A stretch of DNA of 64,000 nucleotides, taken from Xylogone sp. PMI_703. Taxonomy: Eukaryota; Ascomycota; Leotiomycetes. The translations under genes and the position numbers were made by a program. The DNA is taken from the NCBI GenBank assembly GCA_021399445.1, contig JAJTUQ010000002.1, positions 2,728,001-2,792,000 on the forward strand, written 5' to 3'. Under the pieces are notes generated by a model. The model saw only the letters and a program-made list of their open reading frames with translations. It was not told where the DNA came from and searched no databases. This document shows positions 46,860 to 57,059 of this stretch, piece after piece (position 1 is the first letter of the stretch; each line of letters opens with the position of its first letter).

Positions 46860-47690
46860 TAGCTTTGACCATGCTCTTCGACTGGAGTATATGATAGTTT
46901 CTGTATATGTTTACTAGAGCAGGTGCAGCAGAGTTCTCGGGGCTGGATCTGTTCTCTATATTTGATTTCGATATATTGGAAAAGCCTGTGCCGCTCTTAG
47001 GCTATTGCTCTGATCAACTGTTTCCTTGACGATGTTCTCGGTGTCTGAAGACTAGTGTATTTGGTACACGAACTGAGCTAGAATTTCAGGCATTTTCTTG
47101 GTTTCAATATCTGAATTGACTGTAATTTTACCTCAAGCACTGAATTCCAGGACAGGTGACTTGAGTCATTGGCTTTTGAAACTCTTTGAAGTGGTTGACA
47201 GATTTACTCTTTGTATTTCGACGATATGACCATGGATTTAGGATACATCCCAATTGCAAACCCCACGGCTTTTGTTTCCACGGAGATACGACTTAGGCTG
47301 GGTCTACATTCAACAGATCCACCCTTCGGACCGATATCGAAGAGCTACATATGTCACTAATATCTAAATATGTTCGGCATATCAATAGTTTGGGTTGAGC
47401 TGGATTGCATCAAGTTTTTCGATAAGAACAACCTCGAAGGAGAACGTCGTTTTCGAGCAGTACAGCTAGTTAGATCTGACGGGCACAATCAGAGATAAAT
47501 CCGTATTTGGGCCAGAGATCTGTGGTGAAGCTCTTTCAATTTGTTTGGTCATAGGGCTGCAACTACTTGTTCAGACAGCCGAGCAATGATGCCGTCTTGC
47601 TATATCTCGTCTTATTCGACCCCATTTTTCGGACACGCAGCAACCGGAGGATCTTCAATTGTTGAATAACATAGAGAGAGTATGTGTGCT

Positions 47691-48710
47691 TCAGTTCCGT
47701 GGCGTAAATCTTGCCACAACCCACCCTAGATCGTTCTCATGTGGTTTAGGCCATTTCGAATAGTACTGCCACCTCTGTTGCTCTTTATCCCATTTTCGAT
47801 TGGGTACAAATGCTTCGACATGGTAATAGTTGTCTCTCATATAGATGGGTTGATAACTCGGCGGACCGCTCCGTTCCAAATACGCATCAACTCCGCTAGC
47901 AGCTTCCACATCAGTAAGATGATATAGTCGAGGGCGTATGGTCGTTGGTCTCTCGCCCTTCTTTCTCCATTTGCCGGAACGGATTATGGTACGAGTAGTG
48001 GTATCAAGGTGCACCTGTAGGATACGAGCGTGAGCCAGAGGGCTATACATTGCTTTTGTCACTATCTCAGCATGCTGATCTAGGAGCTTGACATTCCACT
48101 GGGGATTTGTACCACGAGGGATAATTGGGAGTGGTTCACGGTTTTCGAAGTTTGTCTGCCAATGAGCCAGGTCCAAGATGATATTAAGGTTATTCCACGC
48201 TAGGACGCAATTCATACAGGTGCATACGGCTAATGGATCGATATGCTTGATGTGTTGGTAAGGATTTCTATGTATGCGTAGCCGGTCTTGCCATTCCTTG
48301 CTCAGAAGAGCTGAGCGTGCAGAATCAGGAACAGCCTCAAGAGGTAGTGGCGTTGGGAAGCATTGGTTCAGTACCCAATAACGCCGGTTCTTGATGGTAG
48401 TAGCAATTGAAGTTTCATTGTCTAGAATGAAAGCACGTGTCGAGCGGCTGAGCTGGAGAAGAGTGAATATATCACTTGGCTCTAGAAAACTCAATATTTC
48501 TAGAAGTACCACATAGGGAAGGTCAAGCAATGAGTGAATATCAGTATGGACTTTCCGGGCCAACTGCTTCTTCTGTTGTCGCCTTTGTAGTCTGGCTGTC
48601 TTCTTGGAATGAAGAGCTAGCGCAGCTGTAGTATCGACCAGAGGCTCTTCATCCGAACAGCTCTCATCCGGCCTCATAACTGGTATTTTCAGGGTCAACT
48701 TGAAGAGCAC
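47691..48710 (-). CDS. F-box protein
   Basis: A single-exon gene of 339 residues. The F-box lies at about 60–100 (LLDLPYVVLLEILSFLEPSD, then IFTLLQLSRSTRAFI), which should bind Skp1 in an SCF ubiquitin ligase. A basic region (KKTARLQRRQQKKQLARK) precedes it. The rest, with CTCMNCVLAWNNLNIILDLA, RSGKWRKKGERPTTIRPRLY and a Trp-rich end (KWPKPHENDLGWVVARF), is a conserved-looking C-terminal domain that I cannot name; it should recognise the substrate. The CxxC in CTCMNC is worth noting. A downstream Met (MRPDES, 48677) is an equally good start. No intron is needed. Confidence 0.85.
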   Translation of the reverse strand: MLFKLTLKIPVMRPDESCSDEEPLVDTTAALALHSKKTARLQRRQQKKQLARKVHTDIHSLLDLPYVVLLEILSFLEPSDIFTLLQLSRSTRAFILDNETSIATTIKNRRYWVLNQCFPTPLPLEAVPDSARSALLSKEWQDRLRIHRNPYQHIKHIDPLAVCTCMNCVLAWNNLNIILDLAHWQTNFENREPLPIIPRGTNPQWNVKLLDQHAEIVTKAMYSPLAHARILQVHLDTTTRTIIRSGKWRKKGERPTTIRPRLYHLTDVEAASGVDAYLERSGPPSYQPIYMRDNYYHVEAFVPNRKWDKEQQRWQYYSKWPKPHENDLGWVVARFTPRN

Positions 48711-50003
48711 AGCTTCACGCTCAGAATATAAAGCAGCCTGCCTGTTTTTCAGGTCCTTTATCCTGATGTGAGGGACGGGGTTGTCACCAGCAGCCGCCCA
48801 GAAATGTCACGAATTAATCACATCTATGGTAGAATTCGCACCCCTCCGAACTTGACACGACCAACTGTTTAAGAAATGAGTGTTGTAGAGTGGCAATTCA
48901 GATTCCTTCCACACTGTATATCAGGCAGTTACAGTTGAAGTTGGGGTGGCGAAACGGCGTTGCATTCCCACGGCGAGCTAGATGAGCCTTTAGTGCAATG
49001 ATCGAAAGCCGTTTGAGTAATAATAAACTTGATGACTTATTCTTTCCAAGCTGTCAAATGTGACGTGGACTACTGCGACTACTGCAGATTTGCGATGCAT
49101 GTAATGTTGTCCTACCCTCAGCGCATATGGTAAGCATGCTATCGCCATGTAACTTAGCATATCTGAAATACAGTAGCTATTCAATATTCAAAGCAGTTCA
49201 ATTGAACCCGCTTTAGCGCGGTCGTTTGAGGGTCCATGCAGGCTTCGGAATCACTGCGACGGCACTAGACTTGATGAGACGTAGGTTGTAATATTTTGTT
49301 CTCGACACAAGCAGCTGTCGAGGCCAGAGCGGGCTTATTTTTACAGTATGGGGCTTCGAAGTTACAGCAGCAAAGCACGATAGCAGCGGTTCTGGTGAGA
49401 CTCAACGAAACACGCGGGATGATAGGGCAGCCTCGTTGGCCAAGCTTCGCCATTGGGGGTGTGCTGAAGTCAGCATGCTGGCTCAGCCCTGCCAGGTACC
49501 ATCTCTCCTCATCTAGTGCGGACCCTTTGTTTTGATCCATACATTTAAATAAGATGTCGACTGCCATCGCACTGATGTATGTCTCTTTCTTACCAAAAAG
49601 GTACCCGTGCTTCTTTGCCACTGAATGCCAACGGTTGAGCTTCGGGTGTTGACGTCAATTGCCGGAGAAGCTATTTCTGTCCACGAACAGCCTCCTTCTA
49701 ATTTCTAGAGGATTGAAGGAATTAAAAGACAGCAACCATTTGCAACCCCACACGAACCCTTGACGATACGTCATGCGGATGAGCACGACCTCGATCTGAA
49801 TATCGTGAAAAGGCCCGTTCGACTTCTTCTTATTAGCCAAGTAGTACAGCACCTTCCCCAAATATGTTCCGGGGCTTCCGGTTTTTGGTAGAGCTCTAGA
49901 TTATTGGCAACTTGACCCGGCCCTTCCACAAATTTCCCCTCTACCCTTATATCGTCGAAGAAGAGTAGCCCTGGGCGTGTCGGAGGGGAATACTTATATC
50001 ACA
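48711..50003. promoter_or_regulatory. divergent spacer between F-box and LCAT-like genes
   Basis: About 1.3 kb with both promoters. A 118-codon minus-strand frame (49265–49621) has no domain that I recognise. A GTG-initiated extension at 49977 of the next gene is not used. Confidence 0.5.
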
Positions 50004-52724
50004 ATGTCCCCGGAACCAGGTTTCCTAGGCTATGAAGCCTCTCCAGGGCTCCAGGCGGGCACTTCGGGTCCCAATTCACCACTCGTCCTTACAGACAACG
50101 ACCTTTCTGATGCCTCTGACGAAACCGAGATGGTGAATTTGCCAGACTTTTCGGATCGGGATGCTGAATCGCTCATTGGGCTGGCAATTAGTAGGGCTGC
50201 AACCCGTTTAACTTTGCCCAACACGCCCGCGGAGGAAAAGGCTGCCGCCATGATGGAAGATTTCGATGGCGCTGGTTTTTCAGATAGTGACCCGGAGACA
50301 TCTCCGATGCGAGATTCAGTAATAACTACAGGGCAGAGAAGCGAAGGCTTGTCCTTAGACAAGCTCCCTTCACCTACTCCAGTACAAGCGGAGATTCCCA
50401 CAGCTGCTAATACAGCCTCTCGTACTGCATATCAGATAGGTCCTAGATCTCCAGTCATACATCCCGTCTCAGGAATATCTTATCAATCGTCTCTGCATGG
50501 CGTTTTGGAACCGCTCAGGAGACGGGCGCTTTCTGGGAGTACCGATGCCTTAAAGAGATTCCTGCCAAAGAACTTACCCTCAATAACTTCCTTGCCTTCA
50601 ATAGCTCAGGTAGGGAACTTCTTTAGTACCGGTCCCTCAACTCCAAACAGCAGTCCTAAACTTCTTCATGGAGGATCGGCCGCGGTACAGGGATACTCGG
50701 ATAGCTCTGGTTCTTCTACGCCCAAAAACTATACGAATAGGCTTCAAAAACGCTCTCCTACGCGGAAAGGCTCTTCGATGGAGACCCAGCGTCCTGCAAT
50801 GCTTCGTCGAACAACTTCGGATGATTCTCTTCTTTATCATTCACTTTCCAAAGCGTCCTCTTTGGGAGATGATACACGGTTCGAACATCAACGCGAGCAG
50901 GTGAACTCTCGTGTCAAAGCTATCAGAGATTCATTACAGGATCGATCAAGTTTCAGAATGCCGCAAATGCCACAGATTCCTAGTATGCAACATTTATCCC
51001 GAACTTTCACTTTTCCAAAGAACTTTTTCAACTCAAGCAGCGGCCATGTCAGATCAAGATCGGATACTAATATCATCCCAGACATACTCCCTGGTCAGGT
51101 GAAGAAGAAGAAGTTCCCTGATGCTAGTAGCCATCTAGTAACATCTGGCATTGTTGGTGCTGCTACCTCGGCACCAGAAGTAGTTATGGAATCGACAAAG
51201 CCCTTAGAAGGACCGAATCCTCGGTTTTTGGACCAAGCCATGGAGAATTTAACAGGAGACGTTGTAATTATGGGTGGGTACCGCGGGTCGATTTTGCGAT
51301 CTGCAAAGCCGCCTCATAGACAGCTGTGGGTGCCTGTCAAGGTGGGATTGAATTTGCGGAAAGTTGATCTTGAGGTTGGGCTTGAGCCCGAAGATGAGGA
51401 GAAGATGGAGGAAACGATATTTGCCTCTGGAATGTTGCAGAACATTGGCCCTGTCGATATATCCAAACGCCTGTTCAAACGCCTTTCCGAATGCGAGAAC
51501 GCCAAAAACGGCAAGCTAAGAATATGGGATTATGGATACGATTGGCGGCTTAGTCCACATCTCTTGAGTAGAAAGCTTGCAGAGTTCCTTGCAAACCTGC
51601 CGTGCAATCAGGGTCAGTCAGGGCCTAAAGGTGCTCTTGTTATCGCACACAGCTTAGGAGGTTTAATTACTCGACATGTGGTCAATTCTCGACCAGAGTT
51701 GTTCTCAGGAGTGATATACGCAGGTGTGCCAAAGTCTTGTGTTAATATTCTTGGGCCGTTCAGGAATGGCGATCCTGTCCTCCTGAGCTCTCGAGTGTTG
51801 ACCGCACAAGTCAACTTCACTCTTCGAACTAGTTTCCTGCTATTGCCGGAAGATGGGCGTTGTTTCATCGACATTAACACAAAGGAGGCATATCCGGTGG
51901 ACTTTTTCAATCCCGATGACTGGATAAAGTATCGCTGGTCACCATGTACCGACCCACCGTTACCGCCGAGAAATCCTCCAACATTACGTATCCTAAACAG
52001 ACCAGTGAGCTTAGGATTACCAAACCCAGTCAAAAGATTGAGCTGGAATACGCAGCTCACTTCATCAGGTGCAACGCAGACAAATGAAAGCTCTCATGGG
52101 CGCGCACGATCGCAATCTTCAATCCTCCCTCGAGCAGAAGATGTGGCCCATGAACTTGAACCCACTAGGGATAAGGCTCTGGCGCCTCAGATGGATAGTC
52201 AGAATAAGAACTTGATAGGCAAGTTCCAAGGCACAAATACATCTGTGGCAACAACGGTTACTATTCCCCGTGATAAAGCTATAACTTATCTCCACCGAAC
52301 CCTTGCTGAAACAAAGAAGTTCAAAGAGGAATTGCATTTCAAGCCTGAACTTTCAGAGTCAAATCGCTATCCTCCAGTTGCCCTCATCTACAACAAATCT
52401 ATTCCAACGGTATATGGGGCTAAAGTGGACGGTAGAGAAGGCATTCCCTGTGCGGATTCGTATGATAACCTCGCCTTTGCAAGCGGTGATGGGGTTGTCC
52501 TTGCTCGTGAAGCGATGTTACCAGAGGGGTACAAAGCTGTTTATGGCGGAAGAATTAGAAGCGACCGTGGACATGTTGCCTTACTTGGAGACCTGAATGC
52601 TGTTGGCAAAGCAATTGATGCTGTTTTGAAGGGAAGAGCGAAGGGTATTGGATCTGGGGTTGTACATAATGTACATATGAATGGAGTTCTCCTGGAAACG
52701 GAATCTCAATCTATACCAGCATAG
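50004..52724 (+). CDS. LCAT-like alpha/beta hydrolase (phospholipid acyltransferase/lipase family)
   Basis: A single exon of 906 residues from the ATG at 50004; the frame is open further upstream to a GTG only. The first 400 residues are Ser/Pro-rich and probably disordered, with short acidic and basic patches. The hydrolase part starts with DVVIMGGYRGSILRSAKPPH and LWVPVKVGLNLRKVDL. The segment LRIWDYGYDWRLSPHLLSRK is typical of lecithin:cholesterol acyltransferase relatives. The nucleophile elbow is AHSLGG with Ser550. Candidate Asp and His of the triad lie in the C-terminal part (for example ADSYDNLAFASGDGVVL and SDRGHVALLGD). No signal peptide is seen, so it is probably cytosolic or membrane-associated. 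The substrate is unknown; lipid ester or acyl transfer chemistry is inferred from the family. Confidence 0.85.
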   Translation: MSPEPGFLGYEASPGLQAGTSGPNSPLVLTDNDLSDASDETEMVNLPDFSDRDAESLIGLAISRAATRLTLPNTPAEEKAAAMMEDFDGAGFSDSDPETSPMRDSVITTGQRSEGLSLDKLPSPTPVQAEIPTAANTASRTAYQIGPRSPVIHPVSGISYQSSLHGVLEPLRRRALSGSTDALKRFLPKNLPSITSLPSIAQVGNFFSTGPSTPNSSPKLLHGGSAAVQGYSDSSGSSTPKNYTNRLQKRSPTRKGSSMETQRPAMLRRTTSDDSLLYHSLSKASSLGDDTRFEHQREQVNSRVKAIRDSLQDRSSFRMPQMPQIPSMQHLSRTFTFPKNFFNSSSGHVRSRSDTNIIPDILPGQVKKKKFPDASSHLVTSGIVGAATSAPEVVMESTKPLEGPNPRFLDQAMENLTGDVVIMGGYRGSILRSAKPPHRQLWVPVKVGLNLRKVDLEVGLEPEDEEKMEETIFASGMLQNIGPVDISKRLFKRLSECENAKNGKLRIWDYGYDWRLSPHLLSRKLAEFLANLPCNQGQSGPKGALVIAHSLGGLITRHVVNSRPELFSGVIYAGVPKSCVNILGPFRNGDPVLLSSRVLTAQVNFTLRTSFLLLPEDGRCFIDINTKEAYPVDFFNPDDWIKYRWSPCTDPPLPPRNPPTLRILNRPVSLGLPNPVKRLSWNTQLTSSGATQTNESSHGRARSQSSILPRAEDVAHELEPTRDKALAPQMDSQNKNLIGKFQGTNTSVATTVTIPRDKAITYLHRTLAETKKFKEELHFKPELSESNRYPPVALIYNKSIPTVYGAKVDGREGIPCADSYDNLAFASGDGVVLAREAMLPEGYKAVYGGRIRSDRGHVALLGDLNAVGKAIDAVLKGRAKGIGSGVVHNVHMNGVLLETESQSIPA

Positions 52725-53219
52725 TTTGGAGTATAAGGAGGATATTTTTAGAGCATCAGTTCGGAGTATGTGGGCGTTGTTGATATGGGGTAGGATATTT
52801 ATTGCATATGAGATATGACATTATGAATCAATTGATGCTCGCATCTTCGTTGTTCTTGAATTCTTAATCAAAGTAAATATGGTCATTTAAGGTATATATA
52901 TATAGCTCATTTCGTAAAATTCGTTATTATGTCGATGGAAATGATAGGAGACAATCAATGCCTTTGCTTCACTCCATTCTCTGAATATAAAGACTTTTCT
53001 ACCGAACTCAGTTATCTGGACGCCTAGATCAAAAGATGCTGATCACTAGGATCATGCCTCTTTTTCAGGCGTTTATAAAAATGCTACTTGAGTGAAGATT
53101 GATACCTCATCCTGATACAGCACTAGTGGGTTACCAGGGTGGTGAGGTTATCTGAGCCCGATGTTGTTCCAGGGTTCTCCTCAAGAGAGAGCATTTGATA
53201 TCATGCTTGTCTGAGCCAA
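52725..53219. other. convergent intergenic region
   Basis: AT-rich 3' flanks of the LCAT-like and EBP-like genes. Nothing else is seen. Confidence 0.55.
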
Positions 53220-54085
53220 TCATTCACGTTTAACAATGATCGTATCATCAGGAACGGTGCTAGAAACGCCAGCAGCCTTGGATAGGCCTTGTAGCAGCTC
53301 GCCACCCACATCGTAGATGATATATGTTGGTAGGACAAGCCAGGCACCACTACAGCGGGGTTAGTAATTTGAGAAGCTTCATATTGTCACAACAAATTGC
53401 TTACTTGGGGATAATCCACATAAAGAAGAGATCAAGAGCTGTGTTGTGGCCGATGTTCTCGAATCCAGAGAAATACTCGTTAAGCCCTAAATGTGGTTAG
53501 GTTAGTAAAGCAACGGATAGCAAATCTTGAGGGATCAAGCCTACAATATAGAACTGTCTTGCTGAGTGTCATCACAGCTGCAGTGTAGACAACCACAGCG
53601 GCAAGAGCTCCATTCCGCCCCTCAATCACACGTTGAGAGACGACACCCCCCGCAGTACTGCTCTTTCTTGGAGAGCCGCGACCATTGCTCGCTGTCTTGC
53701 AATAAGCGTACACGAGGTACAAATAGTACAAGTACATGGTCGACTCGATGGCATTCAAGGCTCCCTGCGCCGACGTGAAGCCATTGTGGGCATGGAACGC
53801 CTTCCAGCCATAAATGTAGTCGATGTTGCCATACAGCTCATACGGGACCCAAAGTGGCCAGTGTAGTGATCCACCAGGCATGGAATGTGGTCGCAAGAGA
53901 ACGTAGCCTGTGTCCCATGCGACGAGAGGAAGAGAAATGGCGAGCCATGCCACTGTTACGGTGGAGATTTTATGCGCCCACTTCCCTCCAGATCTGCTGC
54001 GCCCTGACGTTCGTGACGGCGTTGAAGTCCTCGAGGGAGTTTCTGGTTCGGGGAAGTCTTTTGGATGACCGCGCGTGGAAACCAT
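53220..54085 (-). CDS. EXPERA/EBP-like membrane protein
   Basis: Exons 54085–53545, 53486–53405 and 53349–53220 encode 250 residues. After a Ser/Arg-rich N-terminus come four or five membrane segments. The key stretch is SLHWPLWVPYELYGNIDYIY followed by GWKAFHAHNGFTSAQGALNA and IESTMYLYYLYLVYAY, which resembles the EXPERA/emopamil-binding-protein fold of sterol isomerases. The last exons give LNEYFSGFENIGHNTALDLF and FMWIIPNGAWLVLPTYIIYD. Proteins of this type in moulds are usually distant from Erg2 and of unknown substrate. An ER location and sterol or lipid binding are inferred. Introns are short (58 and 55 nt). It is divergent from the FIT-family gene with a 422-bp shared promoter. Confidence 0.8.
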
Positions 54086-54507
54086 GATGGGATAATGTTA
54101 CTGAACAGTAAAAGGAGTTGTGAAGTTTGTTTATTTGAGAGAACGGACAGCGTGCGATTGGTTTTACGACCGGCCAGCGGTTGCATGTGTGTGCAAATCC
54201 ATATAACAGGGTTCATTCTCCCCGAGGCTGGCACCTCTCATTCTTTCCTTCCCAAGTCGGGTGCGCTGTCCCGCAGAAACCCCGGCGACCTAAATCAACC
54301 CATAAACGTCATCGCACGGCTGGCCTTGAAATTCGTTTGCTTCTTTTCTGCCTCGCAACAGCCACATCGTGTCTTCTTATACTATTCTTTTCATTACCAC
54401 CTCTCTCACAACGAGACTACTCTTCGACTCCACTGTTGTAATGTTGTAGTGAATTCAGGTTGGTCCAGTGTCCGCAGCATTACGGCTTTCGTATTGGGGT
54501 TTAGAAA
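54086..54507. promoter_or_regulatory. divergent promoter region EBP-like / FIT-family gene
   Basis: A 422-bp spacer between two start codons facing outward. It may drive both lipid-related genes together. No motif was identified with certainty. Confidence 0.5.
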
Positions 54508-55491
54508 ATGGCTTCAGCGTCGAATTCATCCTCCAAGATCCAGGAAAACGGTAACCAGGCTTCTGCCGTGGCTTACCAGACGGCACCACGAAGGTCTCCA
54601 TTCATTCCGACCACTCTTGAGATCATAATCCTGTCAATCTATCCTGCAACATTGTTACTCGGCTCGGTCTACGCCCTCCTCGATCCGGGAGCTCGAACAG
54701 CACCATATGATGCGGCCGGTCAATCTTATTTCGCAGATACTGCTCCCTCATATTTTGCGAAGAAGAGCAATATCTTCAACCAATTATTCGTGAAGCGTGG
54801 CTGGGCCTGGATTACCATCAGCTTTTTCTACTTCCTCTTCACGCATCCCTCCCATGGCCCTCGGTCCCTAACTGTCACACCGCGACGCTTGCGAGGAATC
54901 CTGAGATGGGGATTGATCACTTTATGGTGGATATTTATTACACAGTGGTTCTTTGGACCGCCGATCATTGATCGGGGTTTCATCCTTACAGGCGGCCGAT
55001 GTGAGATGGCAGAGGAGTCAATCAGAAACAAGTCTGGATCTGCTAAAGAGTTTGTTACCGCGGCCGCATGCAAGATCAGTGGAGGAAAATGGAGAGGTGG
55101 TCACGATATAAGTGGCCATGTATTCCTTCTGGTGATGGGAAGCATGTTTCTACTTGAAGAGGTTCTCCATGTTGTCCTGAGACATCCCTGGGTGAAGGAG
55201 GAGAGAACTATCGTTATGCACGATGGGGCGGTGAAAGGTGCGGATGTGGAAGCGCGGCAAGATCCAAATTCTGCCGCCGATGATCTAGTTCTCTGGGATT
55301 TTGGGGTCAAGTTTGCCATCGGCGTGGCAGCTTTGAGTTGGTTCATGCTATTTATGACTTCCGTTTATTTCCATTCAGCCTTTGAACGAATCTCAGGGTT
55401 GATTGTTGCGTTGAGTGCAATTATTATTGTATATGTTTTACCCCGAGGGGTGCCAGCATTTAGAAGCATTATCGGAATGCCAGGGATATAG
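54508..55491 (+). CDS. FIT family (Scs3/FITM2-like) ER lipid diphosphatase
   Basis: A single exon of 327 residues with about six hydrophobic segments. FIT proteins are ER acyl-CoA diphosphatases needed for lipid droplet formation and ER membrane balance. Both family motifs with catalytic His are visible: GHDISGHVFLLVMGSMFLLE at about 200, and SVYFHSAFERISGLIVALSA near 290. Other conserved parts are FFGPPIIDRGFILTGGRCEM and the N-terminal TLEIIILSIYPATLLLGSVY. Length agrees with fungal Scs3-type proteins. The start at 54508 precedes a short Ser/Asn-rich cytosolic tail. It is divergent from the EBP-like gene. Confidence 0.9.
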   Translation: MASASNSSSKIQENGNQASAVAYQTAPRRSPFIPTTLEIIILSIYPATLLLGSVYALLDPGARTAPYDAAGQSYFADTAPSYFAKKSNIFNQLFVKRGWAWITISFFYFLFTHPSHGPRSLTVTPRRLRGILRWGLITLWWIFITQWFFGPPIIDRGFILTGGRCEMAEESIRNKSGSAKEFVTAAACKISGGKWRGGHDISGHVFLLVMGSMFLLEEVLHVVLRHPWVKEERTIVMHDGAVKGADVEARQDPNSAADDLVLWDFGVKFAIGVAALSWFMLFMTSVYFHSAFERISGLIVALSAIIIVYVLPRGVPAFRSIIGMPGI

Positions 55492-55858
55492 ATATCTCAA
55501 GGGAAGCTTGTAATAAGGATTTATTTGTACATTAGTAACGATAAATGAGTCTTCATATGCATTATTATCTAGATGGAATAAAATTTTGTCCGAAATTTAA
55601 TGTACTTGGCAGCGTTATCATAACAATGATCCTCCAGGATCAATCGACTTCTTGCTCCTACGTCACATCCTCATATCCAAACTCACGATATGAAAGTATG
55701 GTTTCTTAACTTCTCAGTGTTGCTTAAACAGTGCTATTCACAATAGACCAGTATAAGAAATATAAAAAGTATAAAAACCATTTACTCCCAGATACCCAGA
55801 GTCCAGACCAGAAAATAAAAAGGAACAAAGCAGCAACAAAGAGATCATCAGAGTAATT
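55492..55858. other. convergent intergenic region
   Basis: AT-rich 3' flanks of the FIT-family and Rab5-like genes. Nothing else seen. Confidence 0.5.
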
Positions 55859-56697
55859 CTAGCAAGCACAGCCATCCTTCGAAGCAGTATCTCTTGGGCC
55901 ACTTAAGTTAACTCTTGATTGATCTTCTCCGCCTCTTGCACCACCAGCCTGTGACCCGCCCGGTCCTCGGGCACCTTTCAGAGAGGTCTCGGGAATAGCA
56001 TTTGCAATTGCCTGGAAGACTTCGGTGACATTAGTGCCAAGCTTAGCACTAGTCTCAAAGAACAACAATCCTTCCTCTTCTGCATATGACTTGGCTTCTT
56101 CAGTTGATATCTTTCTTGCGTCTCCGTTATCTTCCTCTGTTGCATCCTCTTCTCCGTGGTCACCAGAGCTGCCGCTGGCATCTCCCATATTGGTCAGATC
56201 CAGCTTATTTCCCACCAAGGCAATGACGATCCCGGGAGATGCCTGCCTCTGGAGTTCTGCTACCCAGTGCTTTGCTTTTACGAGGGATGATGGTTTTGTT
56301 AGATCGTATACAACAAGGGCAGATTGAGCGTTTCGGTAATACATTGGTGCCAGAGAGGCAAAGCGCTCTTGTCCAGCAGTATCCCAGATCTCGAATTTGA
56401 TCGTTCGTGTTGGCAGGTTACATTTTTGCGTCAAGAATGCGGCTATAATACACCAACGATTAGTTCAAGAGCGGGATTCTTGATCAATAAAGTGGCTCAG
56501 CCCACCTCCAATAGTTGGTTCCTTGTTCTCTTGGAAATCGTTGTTCACAAATCGCAGGACCAGAGAGGACTGTATAGCGAGTCAGAAAGCATTCATCTGT
56601 AAATGATTAAATAGCTCGTTACCTTTCCTACAGCAGCTTCGCCTAGAAGAACCAGCTTAACGCTGCTGCTAGGCTTTGGCGCCGTTGTGTCCGCCAT
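55859..56697 (-). CDS. Rab5-type small GTPase (Vps21/Ypt5-like)
   Basis: Exons 56697–56623, 56569–56506 and 56442–55859 give 240 residues. All GTPase motifs are intact: [13 protein letters not shown] (P-loop), [18 protein letters not shown] (switch I with the Rab5-type EPTIGAAF), [20 protein letters not shown] (switch II), NKLDL and ETSAKLG. The C-terminus ends in CAC, the geranylgeranylation signal. It should act in early endosome fusion and vacuolar sorting. An acidic insert of about 25 residues ([20 protein letters not shown]) sits between the NKLDL motif and the last helices. A Gly-rich hypervariable tail follows. Fungi often carry more than one Rab5, and I cannot say which this is. Confidence 0.92.
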
Positions 56698-57059
56698 TGT
56701 TTGTTACCAGGCGCAAGCGGGTTCCCGCGGGTCTATGTGATCACTACAGGTTAAGCCTCTGAATATACAATGCTAATAACTCAGAGAAGCCTCCAAGCCA
56801 AGATGAAATTGGTGGAGACCTTGATGCAGCGGAGAGGAGATTCGGAAGCCTGGGTATCTTGATGTCTGTAGTCAGTAAATAGGTAGAAGCTACAGGCATG
56901 ACGAGGTCTGATCTGAAACGGGTTAGCGCGCTTTATGCGGGACAACGCCAGGGCGATTTTCTGGGAAGACCCGCCAATTTTGCGCTAAGGATTTATTTCT
57001 AGGAAACTTCCTCGAGACTTTTTTTACGCAGCTCTTTACGACACGCTGGAGATTTCATA
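56698..57059. promoter_or_regulatory. divergent promoter region Rab5-like / KRI1
   Basis: A 362-bp spacer with both promoters. No element was identified with confidence. Confidence 0.5.

Larger units (their letters stand above)
44036..47690. other. 3.7-kb gene-poor region with a probable pseudogene
   Basis: The left part is the promoter of the wall-protein gene and is GC-rich to about 45.1 kb. No intact gene is seen up to the F-box gene. The right half contains interrupted coding-like stretches, listed separately. Confidence 0.55.

Noticed and set aside
49265..49621. 118-codon minus-strand frame between the F-box and LCAT-like genes
   Set aside because: No similarity or motif seen and it lies within a divergent promoter region; transcript data would be needed to call it.
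49977..50003. GTG start for the LCAT-like gene
   Set aside because: Fungal nuclear genes normally start at ATG, and an ATG in the same frame follows at 50004.
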